Assembly: GCA_044220975.1 (NCBI GenBank)
Contig: JBGAPZ010000005.1
Location: 1 to 64,000 of the forward strand
Direction of reading: 5' to 3'
Source of the DNA: SZUA-430 sp044220975
GTDB taxonomy: Bacteria; Pseudomonadota; Alphaproteobacteria; Micropepsales; Micropepsaceae
Length of the DNA stretch: 64,000 bases
Every line of letters begins with the position of its first letter. Position 1 is the stretch's first letter. The notes below the pieces were generated by a model that did no database searches, was not told where the DNA came from, and saw nothing but the letters and a program-made list of their open reading frames with translations. The position numbers and the translations under genes were made by a program. Of this stretch, positions 29,491 through 37,983 are shown one piece after another.

Positions 29491-29677
29491 TCAATCGTCC
29501 AATCTCCATTGGTTCGATCTCACCGCATCGAAGGGCCCGGTGGCTTCACCAATACTAGTGTCTGGGCGATGCGCCAACCCGCGAGGGCCAACTTCCGCCC
29601 CTTCCGCGACGCCCCCTGCACCGCTGAGCGGAGGAATCGCGATACCGGGGGGCCACGTCACGATCCAACAATTTCAT

Positions 29678-29707
29678 TTGACGCATCAAATCTGCTTGAT
29701 GTAATAT
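29678..29707 (+). promoter_or_regulatory. Promoter and ArsR-type operator of the arsenic operon
   Basis: TTGACG (29678-29683), an 18-base spacer, then TAATAT (29702-29707). The spacer is largely an inverted repeat, CATCAA-ATCTGC-TTGATG (29684-29701), so a bound dimer would block RNA polymerase. The start codon ATG is at 29713, about where transcription should begin. Confidence 0.65.
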
Positions 29708-29712
29708 CTCTT

Positions 29713-30504
29713 ATGAGCCCGCAACCTCTTCAACCTGACGCCGCCCCGCAGGAATTCCTGCAGTTGGCGGGGCATCCTTTGCGCTGGCGCCTACTAGGCG
29801 AATTGGCCCGGAGTGACCGCATGGTGCATGAGCTCACGGGATTGGTCGGCGAGCCGCAGAATCTTGTTTCGTATCACCTAGGAAAGTTGCGCGAGGGTGG
29901 CCTTGTCACGGCGCGGCGCAGTTCTGCCGACGGCCGGGACAGCTACTACACCGTCGACCTTGCGCGCATCGGCGCCGGATTGACGGCAGCCGGCGGGGCG
30001 CTTCACCCCGCCATTCGTCTGACGCCGCCGCCGCGCGATGACACGCGGATTGGCGCTGCGCGGATCTTGTTCCTCTGCACCGGCAACAGTGCGCGGTCTC
30101 AAATGGCCGAAGCGTTGATCAAGGCTCGATCGCGCGGGACGATTAAAGCGGTGAGCGCCGGTAGCGACCCTAAACCTCTGCACGCCAACGCCGTGCGGGT
30201 GATGCGCGAGAGCCATGGCCTCGACCTCAGCGGTTGCAAATCCAAGCATCTGGACGTGTTTGCGGGCCGGCGGTTCGATTGGGTGATAAGCCTGTGCGAC
30301 CGCGTACGCGAAGTATGCCCGGAGTTTCCCGGTGCGCCTGAGACCATCCACTGGAGCATTCCGAACCCCGCTACCGGCGAGTCCGACGCGGTCACATACA
30401 AGCTGTTTCAGCAGACGGCTGCGGAGCTGACGAACCGCATTGAATTCCTGTACGCCGCCCTCAGCGATCGCACCCGCCCGACGAGAACCAGGGTGTCGAC
30501 ATGA
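29713..30504 (+). CDS. Fused ArsR-type regulator and arsenate reductase (ArsC, low-molecular-weight phosphatase type)
   Basis: Residues about 12-85 are a winged-helix ArsR domain (LAGHPLRWRLLGELARSD, NLVSYHLGKLREGGLV). Residues about 115-255 are a thioredoxin-coupled ArsC: ILFLCTGNSARSQMAEALI is the P-loop Cys122-X5-Arg128, and WVISLCDRVREVCPEFPG carries Cys195 and Cys202, the relay cysteines of the pI258-type enzyme. The family reduces arsenate to arsenite. The ArsR part lacks the usual Cys pair in its recognition helix region, so As(III) may be sensed elsewhere, possibly by the reductase cysteines (inference). There is no Shine-Dalgarno sequence and the ATG sits at the predicted transcription start. 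Its stop overlaps the next gene by four bases. No arsenite pump gene is adjacent. Confidence 0.85.
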   Translation: MSPQPLQPDAAPQEFLQLAGHPLRWRLLGELARSDRMVHELTGLVGEPQNLVSYHLGKLREGGLVTARRSSADGRDSYYTVDLARIGAGLTAAGGALHPAIRLTPPPRDDTRIGAARILFLCTGNSARSQMAEALIKARSRGTIKAVSAGSDPKPLHANAVRVMRESHGLDLSGCKSKHLDVFAGRRFDWVISLCDRVREVCPEFPGAPETIHWSIPNPATGESDAVTYKLFQQTAAELTNRIEFLYAALSDRTRPTRTRVST

Positions 30505-30929
30505 GCGATCGCAGTGAGATCAATAAAGACCGAAGAAGATTTATCAAAAGGGCCGGCGGCGTTGGCGTAGCACTGCTTAGCGTGCAGTGGTTGCCTTCGA
30601 TTGCGCAATCGTCGGCAAGTTCTGCAGATGCCAGCGACGAATCGGACAAGAACCTGATTATCCACTCGGGGCCCGGGTTCGTCCCCCATACGCATGACCT
30701 TCTGATCCCCTATGCCGTCCTGAGTGCGCCGCCAATCCGGGGAATAAAGCTCCAATCAACCAGTGCGCTGTTTCACACGCACGATGTGGTGCTGAGCGAA
30801 CGGCAGCTCATCGCCGTCAACCACGGGAAAACGATCACTGCGTTCGGGGGAAGTCATACATTTGTTATCGCGTTGGCCCACGGGACAAGCGATCGAGCAT
30901 CAACCCTGCCTGAGGTCAAAGGCGCATGA
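30501..30929 (+). CDS. Tat-exported His-rich small protein in the arsenic operon
   Basis: A 142-residue protein with a twin-arginine signal (DRRRFIKRAGGVGVALLSVQ) ending near residue 35. The mature part carries clustered histidines: HSGPGFVPHTHD and LFHTHDVVLSERQL, plus NHGKT and GGSHTFVIALAHG. Tat export together with HTHD motifs suggests a folded, metal-bound periplasmic protein, though no family is recognised. It overlaps the ArsR-ArsC gene and the VOC gene by ATGA on both sides, so all three are translationally coupled and probably respond to the same signal. A link to arsenic or another metal is inferred from context. Confidence 0.7.
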   Translation: MSDRSEINKDRRRFIKRAGGVGVALLSVQWLPSIAQSSASSADASDESDKNLIIHSGPGFVPHTHDLLIPYAVLSAPPIRGIKLQSTSALFHTHDVVLSERQLIAVNHGKTITAFGGSHTFVIALAHGTSDRASTLPEVKGA

Positions 30930-31321
30930 GCGACCGTAACGAGATGGTGAGTGTGCGCTACATGGTCGACGACGTTGAGAAGGCGGTCGCCTTTTACACG
31001 ACGTTTCTCGGTTTCGAAGTTCTCACGAACTTTCCGCCTGCCTTCGCCGATGTCGCGCGCGGCAAGCTGCGCTTGTTGCTCAGCGGTCCGATGAGTTCTG
31101 CGGGGCGGCCTATGCCGGACGGCGCGAAGCCTGGACCCGGTGGCTGGAACCGCATCCATCTTATCGTCGACGACATCAATGCCGAAGTCACTCGCTTGCG
31201 CGACGCCGGCGCCCGGTTTCGCAATGATGTGCTCGCGGGGCCTGGCGGCAAACAGATCCTGCTGCAAGACCCTTCCGGCAACGTGATCGAGCTCTTCCAG
31301 CCTGCCGCTCAGCCGCGGTGA
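30926..31321 (+). CDS. VOC superfamily (glyoxalase/dioxygenase-like) protein
   Basis: 131 residues with the two paired beta-alpha-beta-beta-beta units of the vicinal-oxygen-chelate fold: VSVRYMVDDVEKAVAFYTTF LGFEV in the first, WNRIHLIVDDINAEVTRLRD and QILLQDPSGNVIELFQP in the second. His in RIHLIVDD and Glu in VIELFQP are two of the usual metal ligands. Cysteines of the arsenic C-As lyase ArsI are absent, so it should not be called ArsI despite its place in the arsenic operon. The start overlaps the Tat protein stop (ATGA). Confidence 0.83.
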   Translation: MSDRNEMVSVRYMVDDVEKAVAFYTTFLGFEVLTNFPPAFADVARGKLRLLLSGPMSSAGRPMPDGAKPGPGGWNRIHLIVDDINAEVTRLRDAGARFRNDVLAGPGGKQILLQDPSGNVIELFQPAAQPR

Positions 31322-31485
31322 TGCGAAGAAGATGACGAAGGACAAGCGCGCAGCCACCGCAGAATCGGACGCACGTGCCGAGCGTCAGAAATGGCGCAAT
31401 TTGTTCGCGGCGCTGCTCGACCTTCCTCGGGAGATCCACGTCAAGCGGCCTCGAACAAGAAAGAGAAGACAAGGAATGAAAGGCG

Positions 31486-31926
31486 ATGAGCATGGTAGAG
31501 CACGACTCGGGCCTTCTCGGCGCAGCAACTGAACCGAGCACGTCGATACGCGCGCTGCGGCAATGGTGGACTGCAATTACTGTGGCACTTGCGGCTGCCG
31601 TTTTCACCGAGGCGATCTTCGCGGGAGCAATCTTGTCGGGCGTCGATTGGGCACGGATGGCGCATTCGGCGAATGCGTTGTTGCTGATCGTCTCGGCGTT
31701 CGCAGCGAGCCTTGTTGCGCTCGTCACGCTGCGGCGCGTGGCGCATGGATTGAAGCTTGGCTTAACCCTTTCGATGCTGGGAAGCGCGATCTTGCTTCAG
31801 GCCGTTGTCGGCAAGTCCGCCGCCGGTGGCGCAAACCTCCTTTGGGTCCATGTTCCTCTTGGCGTCGCATTGGTGGGCTTTGCGATGCATGCCGTGGCTC
31901 GCGCCCGGAAATTGGGGGGCGAATAG
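31486..31926 (+). CDS. Small four-helix membrane protein
   Basis: 146 residues with four predicted membrane helices (ITVALAAAVFTEAIFAGAIL, ALLLIVSAFAASLVALVTL, LGLTLSMLGSAILLQAVVG, LLWVHVPLGVALVGFAMHAV). It is similar in design to small alphaproteobacterial membrane proteins with a His in helix 4 (WVHVPLG), which can bind haem or quinone in other families, but no family assignment is safe. AAGG lies about 12 bases upstream of the ATG; a second in-frame ATG is at 31492. It is 165 bases after the VOC gene. Confidence 0.65.
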   Translation: MSMVEHDSGLLGAATEPSTSIRALRQWWTAITVALAAAVFTEAIFAGAILSGVDWARMAHSANALLLIVSAFAASLVALVTLRRVAHGLKLGLTLSMLGSAILLQAVVGKSAAGGANLLWVHVPLGVALVGFAMHAVARARKLGGE

Positions 31927-32006
31927 GGCGTTTTTTCCCAGGATTTACCCCATCTCAAGACCCGCCAGTGCATGGTTTGCAGACGAATTTGCAGGGGTGC
32001 GGGTTA

Positions 32007-32411
32007 ATGGCCAAGGTTCTCGTCGTCGACGACGATAAGTTCGTCGTTCAGGTGATCGCAGGTGCGTTGCGAAATGCCGGGCACGAGGTCGAATGCGCCT
32101 ATGACGGCGAAGCGGGCGAGGAAGCGTTCGACGCGACGCCGTTCGACGCGGTCATCTGCGACATGCTTATGCCGCGCCAAGAGGGTTTAGAGACGATCCG
32201 TCATATGCGCCAGACGCGGCCGAATACGGCAATCGTCGCGATCTCAGGCGGATTGGGCGCAGCGGACATCGACATCTTGAACGTGGCGCGCCAGCTCGGC
32301 GCACATGCGACGCTGAAGAAGCCGTTTCAAATTCCAGAACTTGTCGGTACCGTCGACTCGGCACTGCGCAACGCGCAAGCAGAGAACGCGCCGAACAAGG
32401 CTCGTGCTTGA
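32007..32411 (+). CDS. Single-domain response regulator (CheY-like receiver)
   Basis: 134 residues forming one receiver domain: acidic pocket VVDDDKF (Asp8-10), phosphorylated Asp52 in DAVICDMLMPRQEG, the switch Ser80 (AIVAISGG) and Lys104 (ATLKKPFQIPEL). No output domain, so it works through protein-protein contact or as a phospho-shuttle. No histidine kinase is nearby in the window. The open frame starts far upstream (31563), but ATG 32007 with GGGGTGCGGG upstream matches the domain start. Confidence 0.85.
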   Translation: MAKVLVVDDDKFVVQVIAGALRNAGHEVECAYDGEAGEEAFDATPFDAVICDMLMPRQEGLETIRHMRQTRPNTAIVAISGGLGAADIDILNVARQLGAHATLKKPFQIPELVGTVDSALRNAQAENAPNKARA

Positions 32412-32466
32412 GCTAGACTTTTTCGCTTCCTTACTTCTCAACTTTACTGCTCCGAGATTGCTACTC

Positions 32467-32796
32467 ATGAAAGCTCAAGCCGCTCAACTGAACCGGTTCG
32501 TCGTGACGTGCGCATTTCGCACCGGCTCGCGCGCAACGTTCGAGCGCGCGATGGCCGCGACGGGAACTTCGTTGCAACTTGCCGACAATCTTTGGCTTCT
32601 GCGTGCAATCGGGACTGCGGGCAGCGTGCGCAACACGCTGTTTCAACACGTCGGCGCCCGCGACACGCTGATGGTGCTGCAACTCGATGCGGTGCGCACG
32701 GCGACACAGAACTACGGACCCGAAATGGACGCCCGCATCCGCGCGATGCTGTACCTAGAGGCTGCCGTTCCGCAAGCCGTTGCCGCAACCGCCTAG
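32467..32796 (+). CDS. Hypothetical protein of 109 residues
   Basis: The start is ATG 32467. The protein (MKAQAAQLNRFVVTCAFRTG) has strand-helix-strand character: RFVVTCAFRT, RATFERAMAATG, LQLADNLWLLRA, GARDTLMVLQLD. It could be a small alpha/beta (ferredoxin-like) domain of the kind that follows receiver proteins, but no family is recognised. It lies 55 bases after the response regulator and shares its stop region (CTAG) with the convergent M1-ABC fusion gene. Confidence 0.55.
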   Translation: MKAQAAQLNRFVVTCAFRTGSRATFERAMAATGTSLQLADNLWLLRAIGTAGSVRNTLFQHVGARDTLMVLQLDAVRTATQNYGPEMDARIRAMLYLEAAVPQAVAATA

Positions 32797-35700
32797 GACG
32801 CAGGCGCTTCCACAGCGGCTACGTTGTCCTTGTCGTCGCGATCAACCCAGATCGAATACGGGTCGACGGCGACGAATTTCGGCGCCTTGTCGGTCACGAA
32901 CGTCACGGTTTGCTTACCGGATTTCAGCGGCTTGAGTTCGTAGGCTATAACGCCGTCGCGCTTGAAATGCGGCTCCGTCGGATCGGTCGAGAAGACACCG
33001 ACTGCGATGTTTTCGGCGAGCGGCGCTTCGGTCTCTTTTCCCTTGCCGTCTGCGTATAGCTTCTTTGCTTCGACCTCGAAGCCGACGTCGAACTTGCCGT
33101 CGGCGCGTCTCGTGACCTTCGGCGCGGTGGCCTTCAGCTCATAGAGCGTGATCTTTTCGAACAGGTCGGTGATCAGCGCGTCGTGCTCGGGCCCCGCGTC
33201 TTCGCGCAGTATCTTCAGAAAGTCGGTCGAGCGCGGATAGGGATTGGATGCGAATTTATAGCGCTCGATCATCTTTTTCAGCGCACCGTTTACCACCCCT
33301 GCCCCGATCTCGGTCTTCAGGCGATAGAGGATCATCGCGCCTTTTTGGTAGTGGATGTAGGGCTGGTTCTCGACGCGCGCGAGCGGTTGTTCCTCGACGC
33401 TTTCCTGTTGGCGGCCTTGCAGGTAGCGGTCGCGTTCCTGGTTCAAGAACTTACGCACCTGTTCGGGGCCGTAAATCTGCTCCATCACGAGCAGCGCCGA
33501 GTAACTCGCGAACGACTCGCTGAGCATGGTCGAGCCCTGCACGTCGGCGCCGAGCACTTGGTGGGCCCACCATTGGTGCGCGATTTCGTGCGCTGTTACG
33601 AACGTCACCATGTCGATCTTCGACGGGTCGGCGGCGATCGCTTTGGCGTCCTGTAGAAAGCCGATGTCTTCGGAGTAGGCGATGGTGTTCGCAAACGACT
33701 GCGCGAACGTCGCAATCGCCGGGAACTCGATCATCCGCGCTTGGCGGAATTGATATGGGCCGAACTCGCGCTCATAGACCTGCATCGAGGTCTTCATGAC
33801 GTTCAGCATCAGGTCGATATTGTAAGCGTGTTCCGGGTGGTAGAACACCTTCAGTTCGATGCCGTTCCATGCCGTCTGCTTCGTCGCGTAGTTGGCGGAC
33901 TGGATCGAGAAGAAGTTTTGGATCGGCGTGTCCGATTTGAAGTGTACGGTTCGCCGGCCGTCCTTTGTCGTGTCGGAGACGACATAGCCCGGCGCGATCG
34001 GCGTTTGATCGGCTACGGTCGACACCGTGATGTCGGAGGCGACCCAGTCGGAATCGGGACGCAGATACGAGGTGGCGCCCGCGTTCGGATCTTCCAGTTT
34101 CGGCATGCGCAGTTCGGCCGGCAACTTTTGCCGGCGACGCACGGTCGGGTTCGACAGGAAGTTCGAGCGGTGCGTTCCGAGGAGCGGCGAAACGGCGAGG
34201 TTGTTCAAGAACGTGCCGTTGTCCAAGATCGACGTGTTGTTGCCGCTGTTCTTGAAGCCGATCTGCTCAAGCACCGTTTTGAAGCGGATATGGCGCTGCT
34301 CACCCGGCTGCATCGGCTGGTCGAATTTGTAGATGCGGTAGGCGTACTCCTTGTACTCGGTCGCGAGCGTGGCACCGTCGACGTCGAGTTGCTCGATCTT
34401 CAGCGTGTCGGGCAGGTTGACGTGCACTTCGGTGAGCGTCGAGCCGCTGCGATTTTCGATGAGGTAGTCACCCGTGGTGACCGCGCGGACGTCGTGCGGA
34501 TAAAGCGCGACGTTCAACAAGACGCCGATGATGCGCGGTTGGGGCTGCTTTTCGAACTTCAAGAGCGCGCGCTCGGCGTCGGCTTGTAGCTTTTCCTGCT
34601 GATCCTGCGTCTCGTATTTGTTCAAGATCGTCGTGTTGTAGAAAATCCAACTGCCCGTCGTCAGCGCGATGGCAAGCGCCAGTGCGCCGACGGTTCCAGC
34701 GGTCCCTTGCAAGCGGCTGTAGAGCCTGGCGAAGCGCGGCCGATAGCGCGCTTCCGTGCCGCGCGGCCAAATTGCGAAGGCGACGATCACCAGTATAAGG
34801 GCGATGGCGCTCCAATAGACCTGGAACCAGGCGCGGCCGATCCAGAAATATCCCTCTCCGTTCATGTCCGACAGCGGGACACCGCCGACGGAGCCATAAC
34901 GGTAGAGCCGGTGGTCATATCCCAGATTGGCCAGCGTTTGGTTCGCGACGATGAAGAGACCGGTCAAGCCCCAGCCGACAAACTTGTGCGGCGAGATCGC
35001 TTGCAGGAAGACCGCGAGGATCGCGATGTGAAGGAAGTTGATGAATGTCGGGATCACGTACCAGACGAGGTACTTGCCGAACTCGAAGTTCTGATAACCC
35101 TTTATGGTCTGCACGCCAACCCCGACGCCGACAGCGACCAAGACGGTCAGCAGCAGGACGAAGGCGATCGCCAGGATCTTCGGCGCGACGAAGACCCAGT
35201 CAGGAACGGGGGCCGCACCGAACAATTCGTGGGACTTGCGTTCGCGCTCGCGCCAGACGAGTTCGCCGGCGTAATAGGCTGCGATCATGAGCGGTGCGAT
35301 CGAGAACGCAGCCGCGACCTGGTTGATCATTCGCCGCGTGACAGGAAGTAGCGTCCAATCGTCGAACGAGACGCCGGCCCAGACGGACGAGCTTGCGTTG
35401 ACGACACCCAGCAAGATCAAAATGAAGAAAGCGGGGCTCTTCACGACTTGCGCCATTTCAAAACGTGTCCACTTCCACGCTTGTGCGCGGAGGGCGGCAG
35501 CGTCGAAGCGGCGCGTGACGTTGACCGGTACGTAGGCGGTGGTCGGGGCTGCTTCTTCGCGTTTGCGCGAGGAGCGACGGACGCCGCGCTCTGTGAAGCT
35601 GTAGGCGAAGTACGCGAACGCCAACAGCGCGAACGAGACGGCGAACCACAGCAAGCGGTTCTCGAGCACGAGGCCGTCGAGCGGCGGCATCATCGTGTTG

Positions 35701-36380
35701 CGATCCGACGACGTCCAATACTTGGTCGCGATGCCGACGGGGCCGGAGCCGAAGGGATCGAACAACGCTGCGAAGCGTTCGTTCTTCAGATCGCTCAGCC
35801 ATTGGACCGAGATCACGGAGGTAATGAAGAGCACGATCACGCCCAAGTAGGTCATCGTCATGGAGCGAACGACGGCGGCGATCGCGAACAGGAATGCGCT
35901 GACGATGAAGAGCGTCGGGACAGCATAGAGAAAGAAGGCGGTCACGTAGTGCGAAAGCACGAGCGGACCCATGCGTTCCTGGTCGAGCCAGGGCATTTGT
36001 GCACCGATCAGGAGCCCAATCGGCACGCCGGCGAATGCGACCACGCTGGCTAAAAAGGCGCCTGTGAACCGGCCAAACAGGTAGTCGAATTTTTTGATGC
36101 GGGTCGAGCGGATGATCGGGCCATAGCCAGTATCGTCGTCGCGCACCACGACGTTCGCAACGAAGGCCGGTGCGATAAAAAGCGAGAAGATGCTCAGCAC
36201 CAAGTGCGCGATCACGATTGCGAACGGCGCGTTGATGTTCGTGTTGCCGGGCGCGCCGATTTGGATGTTCGGGCTTGCGACGGAGCCGAACGCCAGCAGC
36301 CCCAGGATGAGGGCCGACACCCAGAAGACGGGCGATTTCAGCTGATAGCCGAATTCGAAGCTTGCGATCTTGCGGAACAT
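32793..36380 (-). CDS. ABC transporter permease fused to an M1 family aminopeptidase
   Basis: The 1195-residue protein has an N-terminal ABC-2-type permease (six helices, residues about 1-270), a second permease-like half (about 290-560), one more helix near 575, then a large periplasmic part ending in an M1 gluzincin domain. The zinc site HEIAHQWWAHQ begins at His931, with the third-ligand Glu in MLSESFASYSA about 20 residues on. Permease-M1 fusions are known in several phyla, but their cargo is not. It partners the ATPase gene immediately upstream (stop/start 7 bases apart). Likely role: peptide export, or import coupled to N-terminal trimming on the outer face (inference). No frame damage is seen. 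Confidence 0.85.
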   Translation of the reverse strand: MFRKIASFEFGYQLKSPVFWVSALILGLLAFGSVASPNIQIGAPGNTNINAPFAIVIAHLVLSIFSLFIAPAFVANVVVRDDDTGYGPIIRSTRIKKFDYLFGRFTGAFLASVVAFAGVPIGLLIGAQMPWLDQERMGPLVLSHYVTAFFLYAVPTLFIVSAFLFAIAAVVRSMTMTYLGVIVLFITSVISVQWLSDLKNERFAALFDPFGSGPVGIATKYWTSSDRNTMMPPLDGLVLENRLLWFAVSFALLAFAYFAYSFTERGVRRSSRKREEAAPTTAYVPVNVTRRFDAAALRAQAWKWTRFEMAQVVKSPAFFILILLGVVNASSSVWAGVSFDDWTLLPVTRRMINQVAAAFSIAPLMIAAYYAGELVWRERERKSHELFGAAPVPDWVFVAPKILAIAFVLLLTVLVAVGVGVGVQTIKGYQNFEFGKYLVWYVIPTFINFLHIAILAVFLQAISPHKFVGWGLTGLFIVANQTLANLGYDHRLYRYGSVGGVPLSDMNGEGYFWIGRAWFQVYWSAIALILVIVAFAIWPRGTEARYRPRFARLYSRLQGTAGTVGALALAIALTTGSWIFYNTTILNKYETQDQQEKLQADAERALLKFEKQPQPRIIGVLLNVALYPHDVRAVTTGDYLIENRSGSTLTEVHVNLPDTLKIEQLDVDGATLATEYKEYAYRIYKFDQPMQPGEQRHIRFKTVLEQIGFKNSGNNTSILDNGTFLNNLAVSPLLGTHRSNFLSNPTVRRRQKLPAELRMPKLEDPNAGATSYLRPDSDWVASDITVSTVADQTPIAPGYVVSDTTKDGRRTVHFKSDTPIQNFFSIQSANYATKQTAWNGIELKVFYHPEHAYNIDLMLNVMKTSMQVYEREFGPYQFRQARMIEFPAIATFAQSFANTIAYSEDIGFLQDAKAIAADPSKIDMVTFVTAHEIAHQWWAHQVLGADVQGSTMLSESFASYSALLVMEQIYGPEQVRKFLNQERDRYLQGRQQESVEEQPLARVENQPYIHYQKGAMILYRLKTEIGAGVVNGALKKMIERYKFASNPYPRSTDFLKILREDAGPEHDALITDLFEKITLYELKATAPKVTRRADGKFDVGFEVEAKKLYADGKGKETEAPLAENIAVGVFSTDPTEPHFKRDGVIAYELKPLKSGKQTVTFVTDKAPKFVAVDPYSIWVDRDDKDNVAAVEAPAS

Positions 36381-36387
36381 CGGCGCC

Positions 36388-37263
36388 TCAGTTCTTCACG
36401 GCGCCGCCAAGGGCGGTGAAGTAGACGTCTTCGAGATCGGGGGCGACGGGTTCGAAACCGGCTCCGGGGTTCGTGTCCGAAACGACGTGGATCAATGTCC
36501 TGCCGCCGACGAGGCGCGAGAGGATAACGTTGAATTGCGACTTCGCCTGGTCGAGTTCGCCCTTTTCGATGAACGCGCGCCAGACTTTGCCGTTCAGTTC
36601 GGCGGTCAGCGCGTTCGGGGCGCCTTGGCGGACGATGTTGCCCTTCGAGATGATCGCCATGTCGGAGCAAAGCTGCGCGACATCGTCGACGATGTGGGTC
36701 GAGAGGATCACGACGACGTTTTGGCTGATGTCGGCGAGGAGGTTGAGGAAGCGATTTCGCTCTTCGGGGTCGAGGCCTGCGGTCGGTTCGTCGACGATCA
36801 GAAGTTGGGGTTGGCCGATCAAGGCCTGCGCGATGCCGTAGCGCTGGCGCATGCCGCCGGAGAAGCCCGCGACCGCCTTGTTGCGCACCGCCCAAAGATT
36901 CGTTTGGCGCAGCAGCGTTTCGACAGTTTGCCGGCGCTCACGTGTGTTGGCGATGCCTTTCAGCACCGCCATGTGGTCAAGCATGCGGTAGGCGGAGACG
37001 CGCGGGTACACGCCGAAGTCTTGCGGTAGGTAGCCCAAGACCTGGCGGAGACGTTCGGGCTCTTTGATGACGTCGATATCGCCGAAGCGGATCGAGCCTT
37101 TCGACGGGGTTTGGAGCGTTGCGATCGTGCGCATCAGCGTCGACTTGCCCGCGCCATTCGGTCCCAAAAGCCCGAACAGACCCGGTTTGATTTCGATGCT
37201 GACGTTGTTCAGTGCGGTTACGCCGCCACGATAAATTTGCGTGACGCTATCGACGCTAAGCAT
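36388..37263 (-). CDS. ABC transporter ATP-binding protein (partner of the M1-permease fusion)
   Basis: ATG 37263, with AGGGGTAGGGG just upstream, gives 291 residues starting MLSVDSVTQIYRGG. Visible motifs: Walker A GLLGPNGAGKST, Q-loop YLPQDFGVYP, signature FSGGMRQRYGIA, Walker B LLIVDEPTAGLDPEERN and the switch His in LSTHIVDD. The C-terminal extension (about 70 residues) is typical of ATPases that drive ABC-2 permeases. It ends 7 bases before the fusion gene, so both form one operon. Confidence 0.9.
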   Translation of the reverse strand: MLSVDSVTQIYRGGVTALNNVSIEIKPGLFGLLGPNGAGKSTLMRTIATLQTPSKGSIRFGDIDVIKEPERLRQVLGYLPQDFGVYPRVSAYRMLDHMAVLKGIANTRERRQTVETLLRQTNLWAVRNKAVAGFSGGMRQRYGIAQALIGQPQLLIVDEPTAGLDPEERNRFLNLLADISQNVVVILSTHIVDDVAQLCSDMAIISKGNIVRQGAPNALTAELNGKVWRAFIEKGELDQAKSQFNVILSRLVGGRTLIHVVSDTNPGAGFEPVAPDLEDVYFTALGGAVKN

Positions 37264-37394
37264 GCCCCTACCCCTGTCCCCGGGCGAACATATAGCGTTT
37301 GGGGGCCAGGCTCTACGATCACCATGATGTGAGGCGTGCGCCCGCAACACCGTTTACCGTGTGAGGGACGCTTGCGGCGCCACTAGTGCGAGAA

Positions 37395-37412
37395 TTGCCG
37401 CCTTTTGGCGGC
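37395..37412 (-). terminator. Hairpin after the DUF4167 gene
   Basis: GCCGCC-AAAA-GGCGGC directly after the stop codon on the minus strand, followed by AATTCTC. The stem is good and the U-tract poor, so it is a weak terminator or 3' end stabiliser. Confidence 0.45.
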
Positions 37413-37413
37413 T

Positions 37414-37983
37414 TCAGTCGTACCGGCCGGAGTCTTCTTCGCGGTAAGGTTCGTCTTGGTTCGCTTCGCCGTTCGTGCTTTCGGCGACGTTGCCGTTCGC
37501 GTCAGCGGGGCCCGCGCCGTTTGCTTGGCGATATTGCTGGCCGTTGTTGTTGTTGTTTTGGTAGGCGCCCGGTTGTTGGCCGTTGCCGTTGCCGCCGCCG
37601 CCGCCGTATGGTTGCGCGTTGCTGGCTTGCTGCGGGCCTTGCTGTGCCTGTTGTTGCGCTTGGAACGCCATGATCAGGCGATAGTAGTGTTCGGCGTGCT
37701 GGAGATAGTTTTCGGCCATTACGCGGTCGCCGGCAGAGTTCGAGTCGCGCGCGAGCTGCAGATACTTCTCGTAGACGTGATGCGCGTTGCCGCGGATCTT
37801 CACGTCGGGGCCGTTCGAATCGATCGTGCGGTGAATGTTGAAGACTTGATCCTGGTGCGAACCGCCGCTGCCGCCGCCTTGGTGACGCGGACCACCGCCG
37901 CCTCCTCCACCGCCGCCGTGATGCTTGCCACGGCCGCGTCCACGCGAACGTTGTTTGTTCGGTCCACCAGGTCTCATGTTCAT
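37414..37983 (-). CDS. DUF4167 domain protein (Gly/Gln/Asn-rich, basic N-terminus)
   Basis: Starting at ATG 37983 (MNMRPGGPNKQRSRGRGRGK). The 189-residue protein opens with a Gly/Arg/Lys patch suited to RNA or DNA binding. It continues into the DUF4167 core (VFNIHRTIDSNGPDVKIRGN, HVYEKYLQLARDSNSAGDRV, ENYLQHAEHYYRLIMAFQAQ) and ends in a Gln/Asn/Gly-rich low-complexity tail. DUF4167 is characteristic of Alphaproteobacteria and conserved near prmC/prfA. The domain structure suggests a nucleic-acid-associated or condensate-forming protein, which is inference. An upstream in-frame start at 38049 is less likely. Confidence 0.85.
   Translation of the reverse strand: MNMRPGGPNKQRSRGRGRGKHHGGGGGGGGGPRHQGGGSGGSHQDQVFNIHRTIDSNGPDVKIRGNAHHVYEKYLQLARDSNSAGDRVMAENYLQHAEHYYRLIMAFQAQQQAQQGPQQASNAQPYGGGGGNGNGQQPGAYQNNNNNGQQYRQANGAGPADANGNVAESTNGEANQDEPYREEDSGRYD

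Noticed and set aside
29491..29677. Mg2+-sensing riboswitch upstream of mgtA
   Set aside because: No M-box-like structure or conserved segments could be recognised in the short divergent intergenic region.
30926..31321. ArsI C-As lyase
   Set aside because: The VOC protein has no cysteine pair for arsenic binding; context alone is not enough.
31332..31532. Possible 66-residue basic protein after the VOC gene
   Set aside because: It overlaps the start of the membrane protein at 31486, has no protein-like pattern and only a poor ribosome site.
36338..36895. Minus-strand frame of 185 codons overlapping the ABC ATPase
   Set aside because: It lies in another frame of a gene with all ABC motifs and is Arg-rich without domains.
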